Assembly: GCF_015668195.1 (NCBI RefSeq)
Contig: NZ_JADPFC010000003.1
Span: forward strand, 62,001 to 126,000
Length of the DNA: 64,000 bases
Source: Romboutsia_C sp015668195
GTDB taxonomy: Bacteria; Bacillota; Clostridia; Peptostreptococcales; Peptostreptococcaceae
Direction of reading: 5' to 3'
Positions 25,662 to 36,700 of the stretch are shown in pieces. The position numbers were made by a program, and so were the translations under genes. Position 1 is the stretch's first letter. The number at the start of each line of letters is the position of its first letter. The notes under the pieces were generated by a model. The model searched no databases. It saw only the letters and a list, made by a program, of their open reading frames with translations, and had not been told where the DNA came from.

Positions 25662-27431
25662 TTAATATTGTGTATCTAATAATCCACAGTACGCATCTAC
25701 TGAGCTTACACCAACAAATTCTGATCTACCTAACATTTTTTCAACTAATGCTTTTATAGTGTATTCTTTATTGTCATAAGCATTTATATAAGTTTTTACT
25801 TGAGGCACATCAGCTAAATGGAATGGACATTGTACTGACACAAATATTGTTGGTATTTCATTTACATAAAATGGTATATCAGGAGTACCTTTACTCATTG
25901 GCCATTGTATACGTTGATCTGTTCCTGGTCCAATATCTGCTATGTTTATTATTAAATCATATTTGCTAGTTAACGAAGATATAGGACGCTTTCCTGAGTA
26001 AATGTCCATCATTGATTTCATCATCTCTTCTGGTGGTAATTTCATTGCTTTTTCCATTGGAGATTCATATATTTCAACTACAAATCCTTCTGCCTCTAAT
26101 AATTCTTTCATTAATTCAATTGCATTTTTACCTTTTCCACCCATCATAGCCATTAATTTTCCAAATCCACCGTCATGGCCTTTAGGCTCTACAAGTAATA
26201 CACGCTTTTGATTTTCTGGAGATATAGGGAATATATCTTCTTTATTCTTAACTAATGTTATAGCTTTATCTGCTATTTCTAAAGCAGGTATTTTATTTTC
26301 TTCTAATCCTATTTTAGCCATAGCTTCTTCTTTTGGTTGTAATATTTCTGTTTTAGCTTTTTTATGTAATCCTAAAGCAGCTTTTAATCCTAATATACGA
26401 GTTAATGCTTCTTCAAGACGCTCATCAGTTATTATTCCATTCTTATAACCATCCATCATCCACTTGAAATCCTCATCTGGATCATTGAAGAATAGGAATA
26501 AATCACTACCTGCTGCTATAGCTGTTGGTAACATTTCACTACGCTTCATTGCAGATGTCATAGCTACCATATGACTTGCATCTGTTACAATTACTCCGTT
26601 GAATCCCATTTTTCCACGTAATAAATCTGTTAATATATATTTACTTAATGTGGCTGGCATAGTTAATTCTTCAATAGTTGCTTCTGGATTAAAGTGACGT
26701 ACGTATTCCGGTAAAGCTATATGTCCTGCCATTATTGATGGAAGGCCTGCATCTATTAACCCTCCGTATACTTTTCCAAATGTAGCATCCCATTCGTCTA
26801 CTGAAAGCCAGTTTGGAGCAAATGATAAATGTTGATCACGTTCATCAATTCCATCACCAGGGAAATGCTTCGCCGCAGGCATAATACCACTTTCCATTAT
26901 TCCTCTCATGTACTCTAAAGAGAATTCTAATACTTGCTCTGCACTAGATGAATAACAACGAGAAGATATTATTGGATTTCTCCAGTTTCTATTTATATCA
27001 ACTACTGGTGCAAAGCTCCAGTTACACCCTATTGCTGCTGCTTCCACACCAGAAACACGTCCCATTTCATAAGCATATTTAGGATCATTTGTTGCTCCTA
27101 TTTTAACTTGGCTTCCTACATATGTTCCATCTGTACATGCTCCATTACCACCAGCTTCAGTATTTGCAGCTATTAATAGTGGTATCTTACTATTTTCTTG
27201 TAATATTTTATTTTGCTCATATACATCTTCAGCTTTACCTGGATTGTATCTAACTGCCCCTATATGATAATTATCTAGAACACCTTTTAAATATTCTTCA
27301 TCACGACTTGCACCCATATTTACAAATAGTTGACCTATTTTTTCTTCTATTGTCATATTTGCAATTGTGTCTTTTACCCATTGTATAGATTGTTCGTCAA
27401 GATTATAAGGTTTTGATTTTAAGTTTAACAT
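25662..27431 (-). CDS. Glycoside hydrolase family 3 protein (NagZ-type)
   Basis: 589-residue cytosolic GH3 enzyme, with no signal peptide. The (beta/alpha)8 domain carries the NagZ-type motif KHFPGDG (188-194) with the catalytic D199/H201 dyad (DERDQHL), and the nucleophile Asp284 in VIVTDASHM. That combination points to beta-N-acetylhexosaminidase-like activity, not beta-glucosidase. A C-terminal second domain (about 380-589) resembles the extended clostridial and Bacillus forms. GGGGG precedes the ATG. It follows the HAD gene by about 56 bases and shares the unit with it; with the GPH symporter upstream the set looks like uptake and cytosolic cleavage of an amino-sugar disaccharide. Exact substrate unknown. 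Confidence 0.85.
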   Translation of the reverse strand: MLNLKSKPYNLDEQSIQWVKDTIANMTIEEKIGQLFVNMGASRDEEYLKGVLDNYHIGAVRYNPGKAEDVYEQNKILQENSKIPLLIAANTEAGGNGACTDGTYVGSQVKIGATNDPKYAYEMGRVSGVEAAAIGCNWSFAPVVDINRNWRNPIISSRCYSSSAEQVLEFSLEYMRGIMESGIMPAAKHFPGDGIDERDQHLSFAPNWLSVDEWDATFGKVYGGLIDAGLPSIMAGHIALPEYVRHFNPEATIEELTMPATLSKYILTDLLRGKMGFNGVIVTDASHMVAMTSAMKRSEMLPTAIAAGSDLFLFFNDPDEDFKWMMDGYKNGIITDERLEEALTRILGLKAALGLHKKAKTEILQPKEEAMAKIGLEENKIPALEIADKAITLVKNKEDIFPISPENQKRVLLVEPKGHDGGFGKLMAMMGGKGKNAIELMKELLEAEGFVVEIYESPMEKAMKLPPEEMMKSMMDIYSGKRPISSLTSKYDLIINIADIGPGTDQRIQWPMSKGTPDIPFYVNEIPTIFVSVQCPFHLADVPQVKTYINAYDNKEYTIKALVEKMLGRSEFVGVSSVDAYCGLLDTQY

Positions 27432-27487
27432 ATAATTATTCCCCCTATTGAATTTAGTATGGATATTTTTTAATACAAATTCTTTTA

Positions 27488-28327
27488 TTATTTTAATGAA
27501 TCATTAAATTCTTTTATTAATTGATTTTGATAAGTTTCATCAAATGTACCATTCATTAATTTAGGAACTGCTTCATTTACTAATCTTTTCCAAGAATAAC
27601 CTTCCTTATTTACTAATATAGGATAGAAATTTACATTATTATTTTTAGCAGCTTGTAAATCTCCTAGTGCATCTCCTACCATTAATATTTTTTTCTCATC
27701 ATATCCTTTTTTCTTAAGCTCAGATATACAATATTGTTTTGTTCCAGCTTCTTGCCCTAATAGTGCTTTAAGATGCCTAACAAAATTATGTCTATTCCAC
27801 TCATCATCTAAAGCTTCTCCATTTGCTGATGATACTACTGCAACATCTACTAACTTAGATAATGTTTCTAATCCTTCTTTTACATTTTCGAATGGTTCAT
27901 CGCCCTTTGGTAATTGTTCTATAGATTTGTTTACATTTAAAGACCATTCATATGCCATTTTTAAGGCTTTACTATTAGTCTTTTCTATTTCTATTTCTAA
28001 CGATTTGTTTGATAATTCATTTGTAGTCTCAACCCAATTTACAAGACTATCAAGGTCGTCTATTTCTATACCTTCTTTGCTTATGATTTTAAACGTTTCA
28101 GCTAAACCTTTAAATCTATTTATACCCCTAGTTTTTGTATAAAGATTTATGTCATACCAAAGGTTTAATATATAATCTTCTTTTTCATATAAGTTCCATG
28201 TTTTTATCATCTCTGGTGCAAAGCATCTTCTATGCTTTATTTCCATAGTATTCATTGCACATCCATCAGAGTCAATACATATTAAAAATTCTTGTGTCTT
28301 TTCATACTTATCAAATATATTCGCCAT
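27488..28327 (-). CDS. HAD-superfamily hydrolase
   Basis: 279-residue cytosolic phosphatase-like protein. HAD motif I is CIDSDGCAMNT (about residues 17-27; first Asp nucleophile), motif II lies around VAVVSSANGEA, and motif IV is ILMVGDALGDLQAAK. A large cap of about 100 residues sits between motif I and II. I chose the ATG at 28327 (MANIFDKYEK) because GGAGG lies 7 bases before it; an ATG 12 bases upstream overlaps that Shine-Dalgarno. It is followed by the GH3 gene. A role in dephosphorylating the sugar released by GH3 is plausible but inferred from position only. A TATACTAGTATA palindrome sits in its promoter region. Confidence 0.82.
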   Translation of the reverse strand: MANIFDKYEKTQEFLICIDSDGCAMNTMEIKHRRCFAPEMIKTWNLYEKEDYILNLWYDINLYTKTRGINRFKGLAETFKIISKEGIEIDDLDSLVNWVETTNELSNKSLEIEIEKTNSKALKMAYEWSLNVNKSIEQLPKGDEPFENVKEGLETLSKLVDVAVVSSANGEALDDEWNRHNFVRHLKALLGQEAGTKQYCISELKKKGYDEKKILMVGDALGDLQAAKNNNVNFYPILVNKEGYSWKRLVNEAVPKLMNGTFDETYQNQLIKEFNDSLK

Positions 28328-28367
28328 AATATCCTCCATTAGTAAGCAATTATATAGCTTTTTTCTT

Positions 28368-28412
28368 TATACTAGTATACTAACATACGCAATAATCAAA
28401 GGCAATCGTTTT
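28368..28412 (-). promoter_or_regulatory. Operator module upstream of the HAD-GH3 unit
   Basis: The palindrome TATACTAGTATA (28368-28379), within the longer shared string TTTATACTAGTATACTAACA, is followed 22 bases on by a CG-centred GCAATCGTTTTT. The same two elements at 22-23-base spacing recur at 30210-30255 before the symporter. Likely bound by a sugar-responsive repressor that is not encoded here. Confidence 0.65.
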
Positions 28413-28507
28413 TCAATTCATTTCTACAAAAATTTTGTTTTTTCAAGTTAATAAAAAATAAATTGATAAAATTCTAATACCTAATATAATTTGTCCTATA
28501 AACTAAA

Positions 28508-28529
28508 AGCCCTTGTACATGCAAGGGCT
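28508..28529 (-). terminator. Terminator downstream of the GPH symporter gene
   Basis: AGCCCTTG / CAAGGGCT with a 6-base loop, followed by TTTAGTTT on the minus strand. It lies between the symporter stop and the HAD-GH3 promoter, so the two units are separately transcribed. Confidence 0.7.
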
Positions 28530-28590
28530 AATTAAGTATTTATCTCTGTTTTGCTTAATTTTCTTATAATTTTATAGTAATTTCCTATAT

Positions 28591-29982
28591 TTATCCCCTT
28601 CTAAGTTCTAACTCCTTTGTCATTTCTGCTAATTTAGTTTTTGATAAATTGTACACAAATGTCATAGCTATAGTTGAAATTAGAGCTGATACGAAAGGTA
28701 GTATTGTTATTATGTATTTTATCCCTTGAGCAACTTCTGGTGTTTGTGTTGCTACCCCTGCTTTGTATCCAATGAAAGTAAGCGCAAATCCACCTATTCC
28801 ACCAGCTATAGCTTGACCTAGCTTTCTAACTAAAGAGTAAGATGCATAAACAATACCTTCTTCTCTCTTTCCAGTTATATATTCTTGATAATCTATTGCA
28901 TCACCTACTAATGCCCAAATTAATACATTGAAGAATCCAGTTCCTATAGATGCTATAAAGTTTATAGCCATATACACATATGGACTTTTTATAGGCATTA
29001 AGAATAATGCTAAGTTTGCTACTACAGCAATTAACATAGTTCCTACTGAAAGCTCTTTCTTTCCAAACTTATTAACAAGTGGTGATAAGAATGGTAAGAT
29101 TAAAAATGATGAAATCATCCCAATTACACCACCAAGAGATATTAGTTCTGGCGCTTTAAAATAATCTTTATATAAGTATGGTGTTAAAGCATTAACTGCC
29201 ATCATCGATGCTAACATACCAAATGAAGCTAACATTAGCCCTATTAAAGCTCTATTACTTAATAAAGTTTTAACTGTTTTTACAAAACTTGCCTTTTCTT
29301 TTGTTTCCTGAGCTTTATGCTTAACACGCTCTGTTGTTAATTTAAATGCTCCAAAATAACATAAATTAGAACATACTACAAAGACAGCCGCAGCTTTCAT
29401 AAATCCACCTGCTGTGGCTACACCATCAATAAATACCAATTTAGGTACTATTATCATTATCGCTAAATTTGCAATTAATGCACCTATTGATCTAAATGTA
29501 GATAAAGATGTTCTTTCCACTGGATCTGTTGTCATTACTGATGCCAATGAACCGTAAGGTATATTTATAGCTGTATAACACATACCAAAACCGATATAAG
29601 TTACATATGCATATACTAACTTTAAATTATCTGGTATACCCGGTATAGCTGTAAATGTTAAAAATCCCATAATTGTTACAGGTAATGCAGCGTATAGTAA
29701 GTACGGTCTAAATTTACCATTTTTACCAACTTTTCTTCTATCTACAAATGTCCCCATCATTGGATCATTTATTGCATCCCATATTCTAGCAACTACTAAC
29801 ATAGTTCCTACTGCCCCCGCAGTTATTCCTAATACATCTGTATAGAATAGCATTAAATATCCACTTACAAATTGGAAGAATAAGTCGTTACCTAAATCCC
29901 CTAACATATATCCTATCTTGTCTTGCATACCAAAAGGTTTTACTACATCCTGCTTTAAAACTTTTTCTGTTGATATTTCCAT
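28591..29982 (-). CDS. GPH-family sugar:cation symporter (MelB/XynP-like)
   Basis: 463-residue major-facilitator protein of the glycoside-pentoside-hexuronide:cation symporter family, with twelve membrane helices. It has the family's conserved LGDLGNDLFFQ in helix 1 and VARIWDAINDPMMGTFVDRRK after helix 2, plus the YGSLASVMTTDPVERTSLST central motif. It imports glycosides with Na+ or H+. CTAAGGAG precedes the ATG. It is upstream of, and probably co-regulated with, the HAD and GH3 genes, because all share the TATACTAGTATA operator. Likely cargo is a disaccharide or glycoside cleaved by the GH3 enzyme. Confidence 0.9.
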   Translation of the reverse strand: MEISTEKVLKQDVVKPFGMQDKIGYMLGDLGNDLFFQFVSGYLMLFYTDVLGITAGAVGTMLVVARIWDAINDPMMGTFVDRRKVGKNGKFRPYLLYAALPVTIMGFLTFTAIPGIPDNLKLVYAYVTYIGFGMCYTAINIPYGSLASVMTTDPVERTSLSTFRSIGALIANLAIMIIVPKLVFIDGVATAGGFMKAAAVFVVCSNLCYFGAFKLTTERVKHKAQETKEKASFVKTVKTLLSNRALIGLMLASFGMLASMMAVNALTPYLYKDYFKAPELISLGGVIGMISSFLILPFLSPLVNKFGKKELSVGTMLIAVVANLALFLMPIKSPYVYMAINFIASIGTGFFNVLIWALVGDAIDYQEYITGKREEGIVYASYSLVRKLGQAIAGGIGGFALTFIGYKAGVATQTPEVAQGIKYIITILPFVSALISTIAMTFVYNLSKTKLAEMTKELELRRG

Positions 29983-30046
29983 TTCCCCACTCCTTAGAAC
30001 ATATTATTATTCTTTCCTTATAATACTTCAAATCCTCACCTAATTT

Positions 30047-30058
30047 TATACTAGTATA
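30047..30058. promoter_or_regulatory. TATACTAGTATA palindrome, copy near the symporter start
   Basis: A 12-bp perfect palindrome 65 bases before the symporter ATG, in the string TTTTATACTAGTATACCAAT. It is the middle of three copies in the locus. Confidence 0.65.
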
Positions 30059-30209
30059 CCAATATTCTCAAAATAAAAAGGTAGCTTTGTTAATTGTTGG
30101 TTATTGATAGTCACAATTTAGTATGTAATTTGAAATATCTGATTTAGACTTAGTCATTATCCATATAATTACCCTTGTTATTTTTTTATCTATTCAAGCC
30201 CTTATTCTT

Positions 30210-30255
30210 TATACTAGTATACTAACACACTTCTTATCTTATTTGCAACCGTTTT
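30210..30255 (-). promoter_or_regulatory. Operator module upstream of the GPH symporter
   Basis: TATACTAGTATA (30210-30221), in the string TTTATACTAGTATACTAACA, then 23 bases, then a CG-centred GCAACCGTTTTC that resembles LacI-family or catabolite sites. It matches the module at 28368-28412 in sequence and spacing. Confidence 0.65.
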
Positions 30256-30695
30256 CTAGAATTTTATCAATTTTTGTCACTAATTTTTAATTTTAAGATT
30301 ATTATAATACTCTGATATTAATTATTTATTTTATGTTTTATCTATATATTTAAAACAAAATTCTCCCGATATCAATATTTTGTCCTTTTATTATTATCGT
30401 TTTTTATTGTTCATAAAATCAAAGATTTAGATAAAAGAAATATTAATATAAAAATAAATTCCCTGAATCTTTTTCAAGTTTGTATTTTGAAAAATCTATT
30501 GAATATACGACTTTTTCTTTTATTATCTTTTGACCTTTTAAAATTTAGTTATTAATTTTACTTATAAGTGTATACCAGACCTCTTAGGTCGCGTTATAAA
30601 TACAGTATTGCTTACACTGTATCTTTGCCCATATTCAAATATTCTTTTAAAAACAATTAGTAGCTTAGATAAATCAATATGTTTAATCAAATATA
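30256..30695. other. Long AT-rich intergenic stretch with no recognised gene
   Basis: I see no coding frame or known RNA. The only structures are two small dyads, GACCT-CTT-AGGTC and ACAGT..ACTGT, near 30575-30620. It separates the sugar locus from the M60 protease genes. Confidence 0.45.
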
Positions 30696-30732
30696 AAAAA
30701 TCACTGTCTATTAAAAATAAGCAGTGATTTTT
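30696..30732 (-). terminator. Intrinsic terminator of the downstream M60 peptidase gene
   Basis: AAAAATCACTG / CAGTGATTTTT stem followed by TTTATAT on the minus strand, about 40 bases after the stop. Confidence 0.75.
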
Positions 30733-30769
30733 CTACAATTACAAAGGTAATCTTTTGTATACTTTTAAA

Positions 30770-33700
30770 TTATTTTATATGGAATAGATACATCATCATA
30801 CCATCAAAATTTTCATCTTCAAATAATACATGAACACCATATAACCCTTTAGGTAAACCTTCTATACTTATAACAGACTCATCTTTAGCATCTTGTTCTA
30901 TTACTGTATTACCATATTTATCTACAAGTTTAACAATTTTAGCTACATTATTACCTTCTCTGTTATATACTTTAGAGTCAACTACAACTTTACCATTAGA
31001 TGGCGTTAATTCTCCTACTGCAATAAATTGCTCTTTTGCATCTAATGTTTTAAGTTTTTTTAGATTTGCTAATGGTCTTAAATCTTTAACTTCATTATGG
31101 CTCATTTCTAGAGTCTCTAAGTTTCTAGCATGTTCTATACCTGTTAAATCGACAACACCAGATAATCTTAAAGTAGTTAAACTACGCATATCTCCTAAAG
31201 TTATATTTTCAGTTTTACCTAATTGATTTTGTATAGATTTAACTAAATATTTATCTGGAATATTAACAACTTCCTGTAGATTTATTTCTATTAAACCTTT
31301 TACGCTATCTTGAAGTTCAGTAGTCATATTATCTATAGCTTCTTGACTAGGCTTCTCTTCTTTTAATAAAGCTTCTGCTTTAGCTATACTGTTTGCTAGA
31401 ACTTCATAACTTGCTTCTGTATAAGTGTCTGCATCTAATTTCTTAGCTTCCTCTAAGGCAGTTGTTAATTCTTCAGTATATACTCTATCAGTATTTACGA
31501 AGTATAACTTAGCATCTGCCCAGTCTGCATGGTCTGAAGCTATTTTGTCTCCTCCGTTAGTAACTACTAACTTTAACTCTTTAGCACCTGCTAAATCTAC
31601 TTGTACGAATTTTTGAGGGTCTCTAGCTCTCATTACTCCACTTTCATAAGCTAAATCACCGTCAACATAAACTTTAAATTCTATGCTACCAGGACCGTTT
31701 AACACTTCACGGTCTATACCAACAAAAGAACTGAACATGTTAACGTTCTTATCTGTTAAGTCGTAAACTATCTCAGAATGTGAATGAGTACCTATACCTT
31801 TCTTATATGTTACAGGTTTATTATCTTCGCCAGTAAGAGTTATTTCACGATTTTCTATTGATTTATCTTTACCTATAGTACCCCAACCCTTAGTAGCAGA
31901 CTTCCACTCAACATCACTTAAATATTTAAAGTCTTCCATATTAGTAACGCTTATTACTCTGCTCTTTTCAGTCGTATTACCATCGTTATCTGTTACAGTG
32001 TAAGTTATAGTATAGTTACCTGTTCTATTAAAGTTAACTTTATCTTGACCAGTAACTGTTACATTTTGAGTTATATCGCCATCCTCTACATCTATAGCTT
32101 TGTAAGTTCCAACTACATCGTCTAGAGTTGTTCCGACCTCAACAGTTTGAGATTTAGGTATTGTTAATTTAGGTTTAGCATTATTTGTACTTAACTTAGG
32201 TTCTACTATCGTACCGTAGTCAGCTTTTGTTCCATTGCCACCGTCATTAAGCTCTATTCTAAGTTCTTTAACATCTTTTATAGGTACTTTTATATACTGC
32301 ATATTGTCCCCATGTTTTAAAACTTTTGTTGTTGCTAAAGTTTTACCATCACCTATAACTTTGAAAGTTACACTAGAATCATTTTGAGCATGCACGTTCA
32401 TGTCTACACCAACTTTTGCTTCAAAAGTCTCGTAGTTATGCTCACCTAAATCGTAAACAACTTCACCATTAGCATGTAATCTTATACCTTTGTCATAGTC
32501 TTTGATATTACCTAATGTTCTTCCTTTTACAGACTGGTTACGTGAAACCTCTGCGTGACCAGTAGTTGCAGTTTTCCATTCACTATCTGATAGATAGTCA
32601 TAATCGCTAACCACAGTTACTTTCATTGTTTCTCTAGAAGTAGTGTCGTTAGCAGTAACCTCATAAGTAACTGTGTACTCACCTTTTCTCTTATTATCAA
32701 CATTACTTATAACATTAATATCAGTTAAAGCATTTCCTTCACAATCAGTTGCTTTAACATACTCTAGAGGATTGAACTCTTCATTTAATTTTAGAGTTAG
32801 TCCATTAACTGCTTCTACCTTTGGTTGTAATGTTTTTATACTTACTGGTTTTGCAGTACTTAAATCTTTAGCATAAGCTACTATATCATAGTTAGTGTTT
32901 TCTTCTAAATCAACATTATTAATTGTGAAAGATGTTCCTGAAGTAAACCCTAAAACTTTACCATCTTTGCTAATTTCGTAGCCTAATAAATCATCGCTAT
33001 TATTGTTATCTATACCGAATTTTAATGTAGCAGTTTTAGCTGCTTTATTTATGCTAGAAGATACTGTAACTTTAACATCTTCACTAAATCCATTGCCCTT
33101 ATAAGCTATTGCAGAATTATTTGCATACCATATTTTCTTATCTAATTTAGGGTACTTATTTAATCTATTTTTACATTCATCTGATAACTTCATTCCATAT
33201 CTTTCGAAATGTTCAGTTAGATTATACCCTAAAACCTCACTACTGTATTCTGCCATTATATCACATTTAGCTTGATGGTTTGCAGGTGCAGGTCTTCTAT
33301 CTCTATACATTCTTTCTAATTCTTTCCAATAATCGTCCTTAGCTATTCTTAACTGCCAGAATAAACCTAGTCTTGACATTAAATCTAGATTTTCGTAAGT
33401 ATGTTCATCGTCTACATCAGAAGCAACCCTATTATATATTGGCGTGTAATTAACACGGTCTGCTAACCCATTCTGATAAAATGCTTCATTAGGCCACATA
33501 TTATTAGTTACTTCTCCCCAAGTTCTAGGTCTTATATCCATTTGGTGACCTAACTCATGGCCATTACCCCAACGTATACCATCCATACTAGATTTATCTA
33601 TTCTTAAGAAATCGTCCGCTACATGTTGTTGTAATCCTACATGGTCTCCTGCGGCATATGCACCACCATAAGGTTGCATTACTCTTATAGCAGTTCTTAT

Positions 33701-36700
33701 ACCTGTACTATCATGTCTAGGAGTTTCAGGATTATCTTCTAAACCTGCATACTCTAACATATCATCTACTACTTTGCTCCAAACTAAAGTTGACTCTGCT
33801 ACATTTACCTTTTCTACATTATAAACTTGATTAGCATCTGATGCTCTACCTGTAAATAATATTCTAGGCGAATTGTATTCAAATATGTCTACTCCAGTAT
33901 CAGGATTTGCTTTTAAGTACTCGTTGTACTCTTTAAGTTCTTTTAAGAATTCTTGCTCGTCATCACCTTGATTAAACATAGGGAATTTTTGCCCACCCTC
34001 TAAAACTATTTTAGGAGCTTTACCCTGTTGCTCTGGTGTGTAAGGGTTTATGAAATATATAGCACCACCTGGGTTAGTTTTGTGTGACCATTTTTCATCA
34101 TATATCTTAGGGACTTCGAATCTATTATATCCTGGTTGTAAGCTATATTTACGCTGCCAATTACCATAGTGTCCTTGTGATTGAGAGAACATTATTTGAG
34201 GTAATGGTTTGTCTGGCTCTGCGTCCACATAAACTTCTATAATTTCTCCTGGCTTAGCTAATACACCTGTAGATATAAAGTTAGTTCCAAAAGAAGACAT
34301 CATTAAATCATTTTTGCAATGACCATGGATATCGCCATTTTGTGGTAAGTCCATTTTAAGTATATTGCCTTCAAAGCTATTATTTAATATTTTATGTGCT
34401 CTTTCTATAACTTTGCTTAATTCTACTTTTAAAGGATGTGATTTAATTTCTTCCTCTAATGTTTCTATAGCTTGTATACTATTATACTCAGGTTTTAATT
34501 CTGATTGTGTTTGGTCTGTGAATATACTATAAACCTTCTCTGCAATAACGTCTTGTTTAAAGAACATTATTTCATTTAATGTAGCCCAGTTTTGATTACT
34601 CTTAACCCACTTTAATTTTAATCTCTTAAATGTTGTAGGTTTAAATTTAGCTTCAACTAATCCTTCAGTACTAGATGCTCTACCTGTAGTTACTAAATGG
34701 AAGTCGTCACCTTTAGTAGTGTTAGAACCGTAAACTTCAAATTGCTCTAAAAATCCTTTTCTATCACTTTGTCTAGCACCATAAGCTATTCTATCTATAG
34801 TTATAGGATTTACAAATTCTACTGTTACCTCATTGCCCCAATCTGCACTATTGGGCTTATTAGTTTCCCAGTAAGTACTTATATTATTATCTACCGCATT
34901 TTCAATTCTTTGAGAACCATATTGACCGCCATTATTAGATATTCTCTTTATGTTCTCATAAGGAATTCTAAATTGGTCTATATAATCTTTATTATCTAAA
35001 TGGTTGAACTTTTTAGTTACTGCTTTAGAGCTCTCTATTTCACCTTGTTCAACTAGAACCCTAGCGTTAGCTAAATCTTCTTTAAAGTCTTCATAGAATG
35101 GATGCTTTTTACATTCATTCTCTAAAGCATTTAATTCTTCAACTGTATCGAATTCTTCACTTACTGCAGTCACAGTATTATCAGTAAATAATCTACTCAT
35201 TTTATCTAGAACTTCATCTTGCTTGTATAATCCAAATTCTGATGCTAATGCCCATCCTTCATGTGCTTCTGTAAATACAAATTTAACTCTTCTAGCTTCA
35301 GTTGGATTGAACTTTATTGATATTGAATCTTTAGTTATATTAGAGCTACCACTAGTAACTTTAGTAAATGTATCTCCTGATAAAGTTTTAGAAGTATATA
35401 TGTCAAACTTCTTTGCAAATCCTCTATCTCTTAGAGAAGTGTAAACCACTTTATCTAAAGTTTGTAATTCGTCTAAAGTCATTATAACTTCATTTGTATG
35501 TGTAGAACTATTTTTATCCTCTGAATGCCAATAAGTTTCTATATTACCATCTATAGCTTTATCTACACTACAATCTGACCACTGTCTACCATTGGTAGTT
35601 ATCTTCGTTATTTTATCATTGCTTATTTTAAATTGATCGTCATAAGCTTCTAATTCTTTCGAACCAAACTCTTTGAACTTAGTTACTTTAGCATCAACAT
35701 AAGTTGCATTATTGCCTTCTAGAACTTGTTTAGCATCGTTTAAATCTTCTTTAAATTCATTATATAAAGGATGACCTTTTGCTTCATTTTCCAACGCAGT
35801 AATCTTATCTAGTGTAGCGAAATCAGGATTTACTTTATTTTTATTATTATCAGTGAATAGTGTTCCCATCTTCTCTGATAGTGCATCTTGCTTATAGAAC
35901 CTTGCTTCAGATATGAATGGTCTATTTTGATAACACTCTTTAAATACGAACTTCAATCTCTTAAAGTTTGTAGGATTAAATTTGAATTGCATAAAGTCTG
36001 CAGTAACTTCTGCAGTTCCGCTAGAAACTAATTTGAATGTATCCCCTTGAGAAGTTTCTGAAGCATATATTTCGTATTTAGTAGGGAATCCTTTTTGATT
36101 ACCACTTCTAGGTAATAATGCTATTCTATCAAGTTGCTCTATCTCGTCAAAAGTGAATACCACTTCATTAGTGAAATCAGTACCATTAGCTCTATTTGTT
36201 TCCCAATGAGTATTAGGGTTATCGTCGTACATATACTCTATTTTAGTTCCAGAGTAATTACCACCATTCACTTGTGTATTAACAATATGGTCTTTACCTA
36301 ACATAAACTTGTCATCATAAACCTTTTGGTTTTCAGTTCCATACCCCAATAACTTAGATACTTTAGTTTCAGTAAAGTTAACTTCTTTGTTCTCTAAAAC
36401 AAGTCTTGCATTATCTATATATTCTTTAAAACTATCGTGGAATGGATGTCCTCCAGTTTCTTTTTCTAAAGTGTTTAATGCTTCAGATGTTGCAAACTCT
36501 GTACTTACTTCATTCATGTTTGCATCCGTAAATAATCTTTCCATCTTATCTAGAGTTCTATCCTCTTTATAGAACCAAAATTCTGAAGCACTTGCCCAAT
36601 CATTATTTGCTTCTACGAAAATAAATTTAACTCTCTTAGCACTTACAGTATCAAACTTAAACTCAACCATTCCCCCTGTTGCTTTACTTCCTTCTACTTT

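Noticed and set aside
30210..30255. Catabolite-responsive (cre) site
   Set aside because: GCAACCGTTTTC differs from the cre consensus at two or more key positions; kept only as a LacI-like element.
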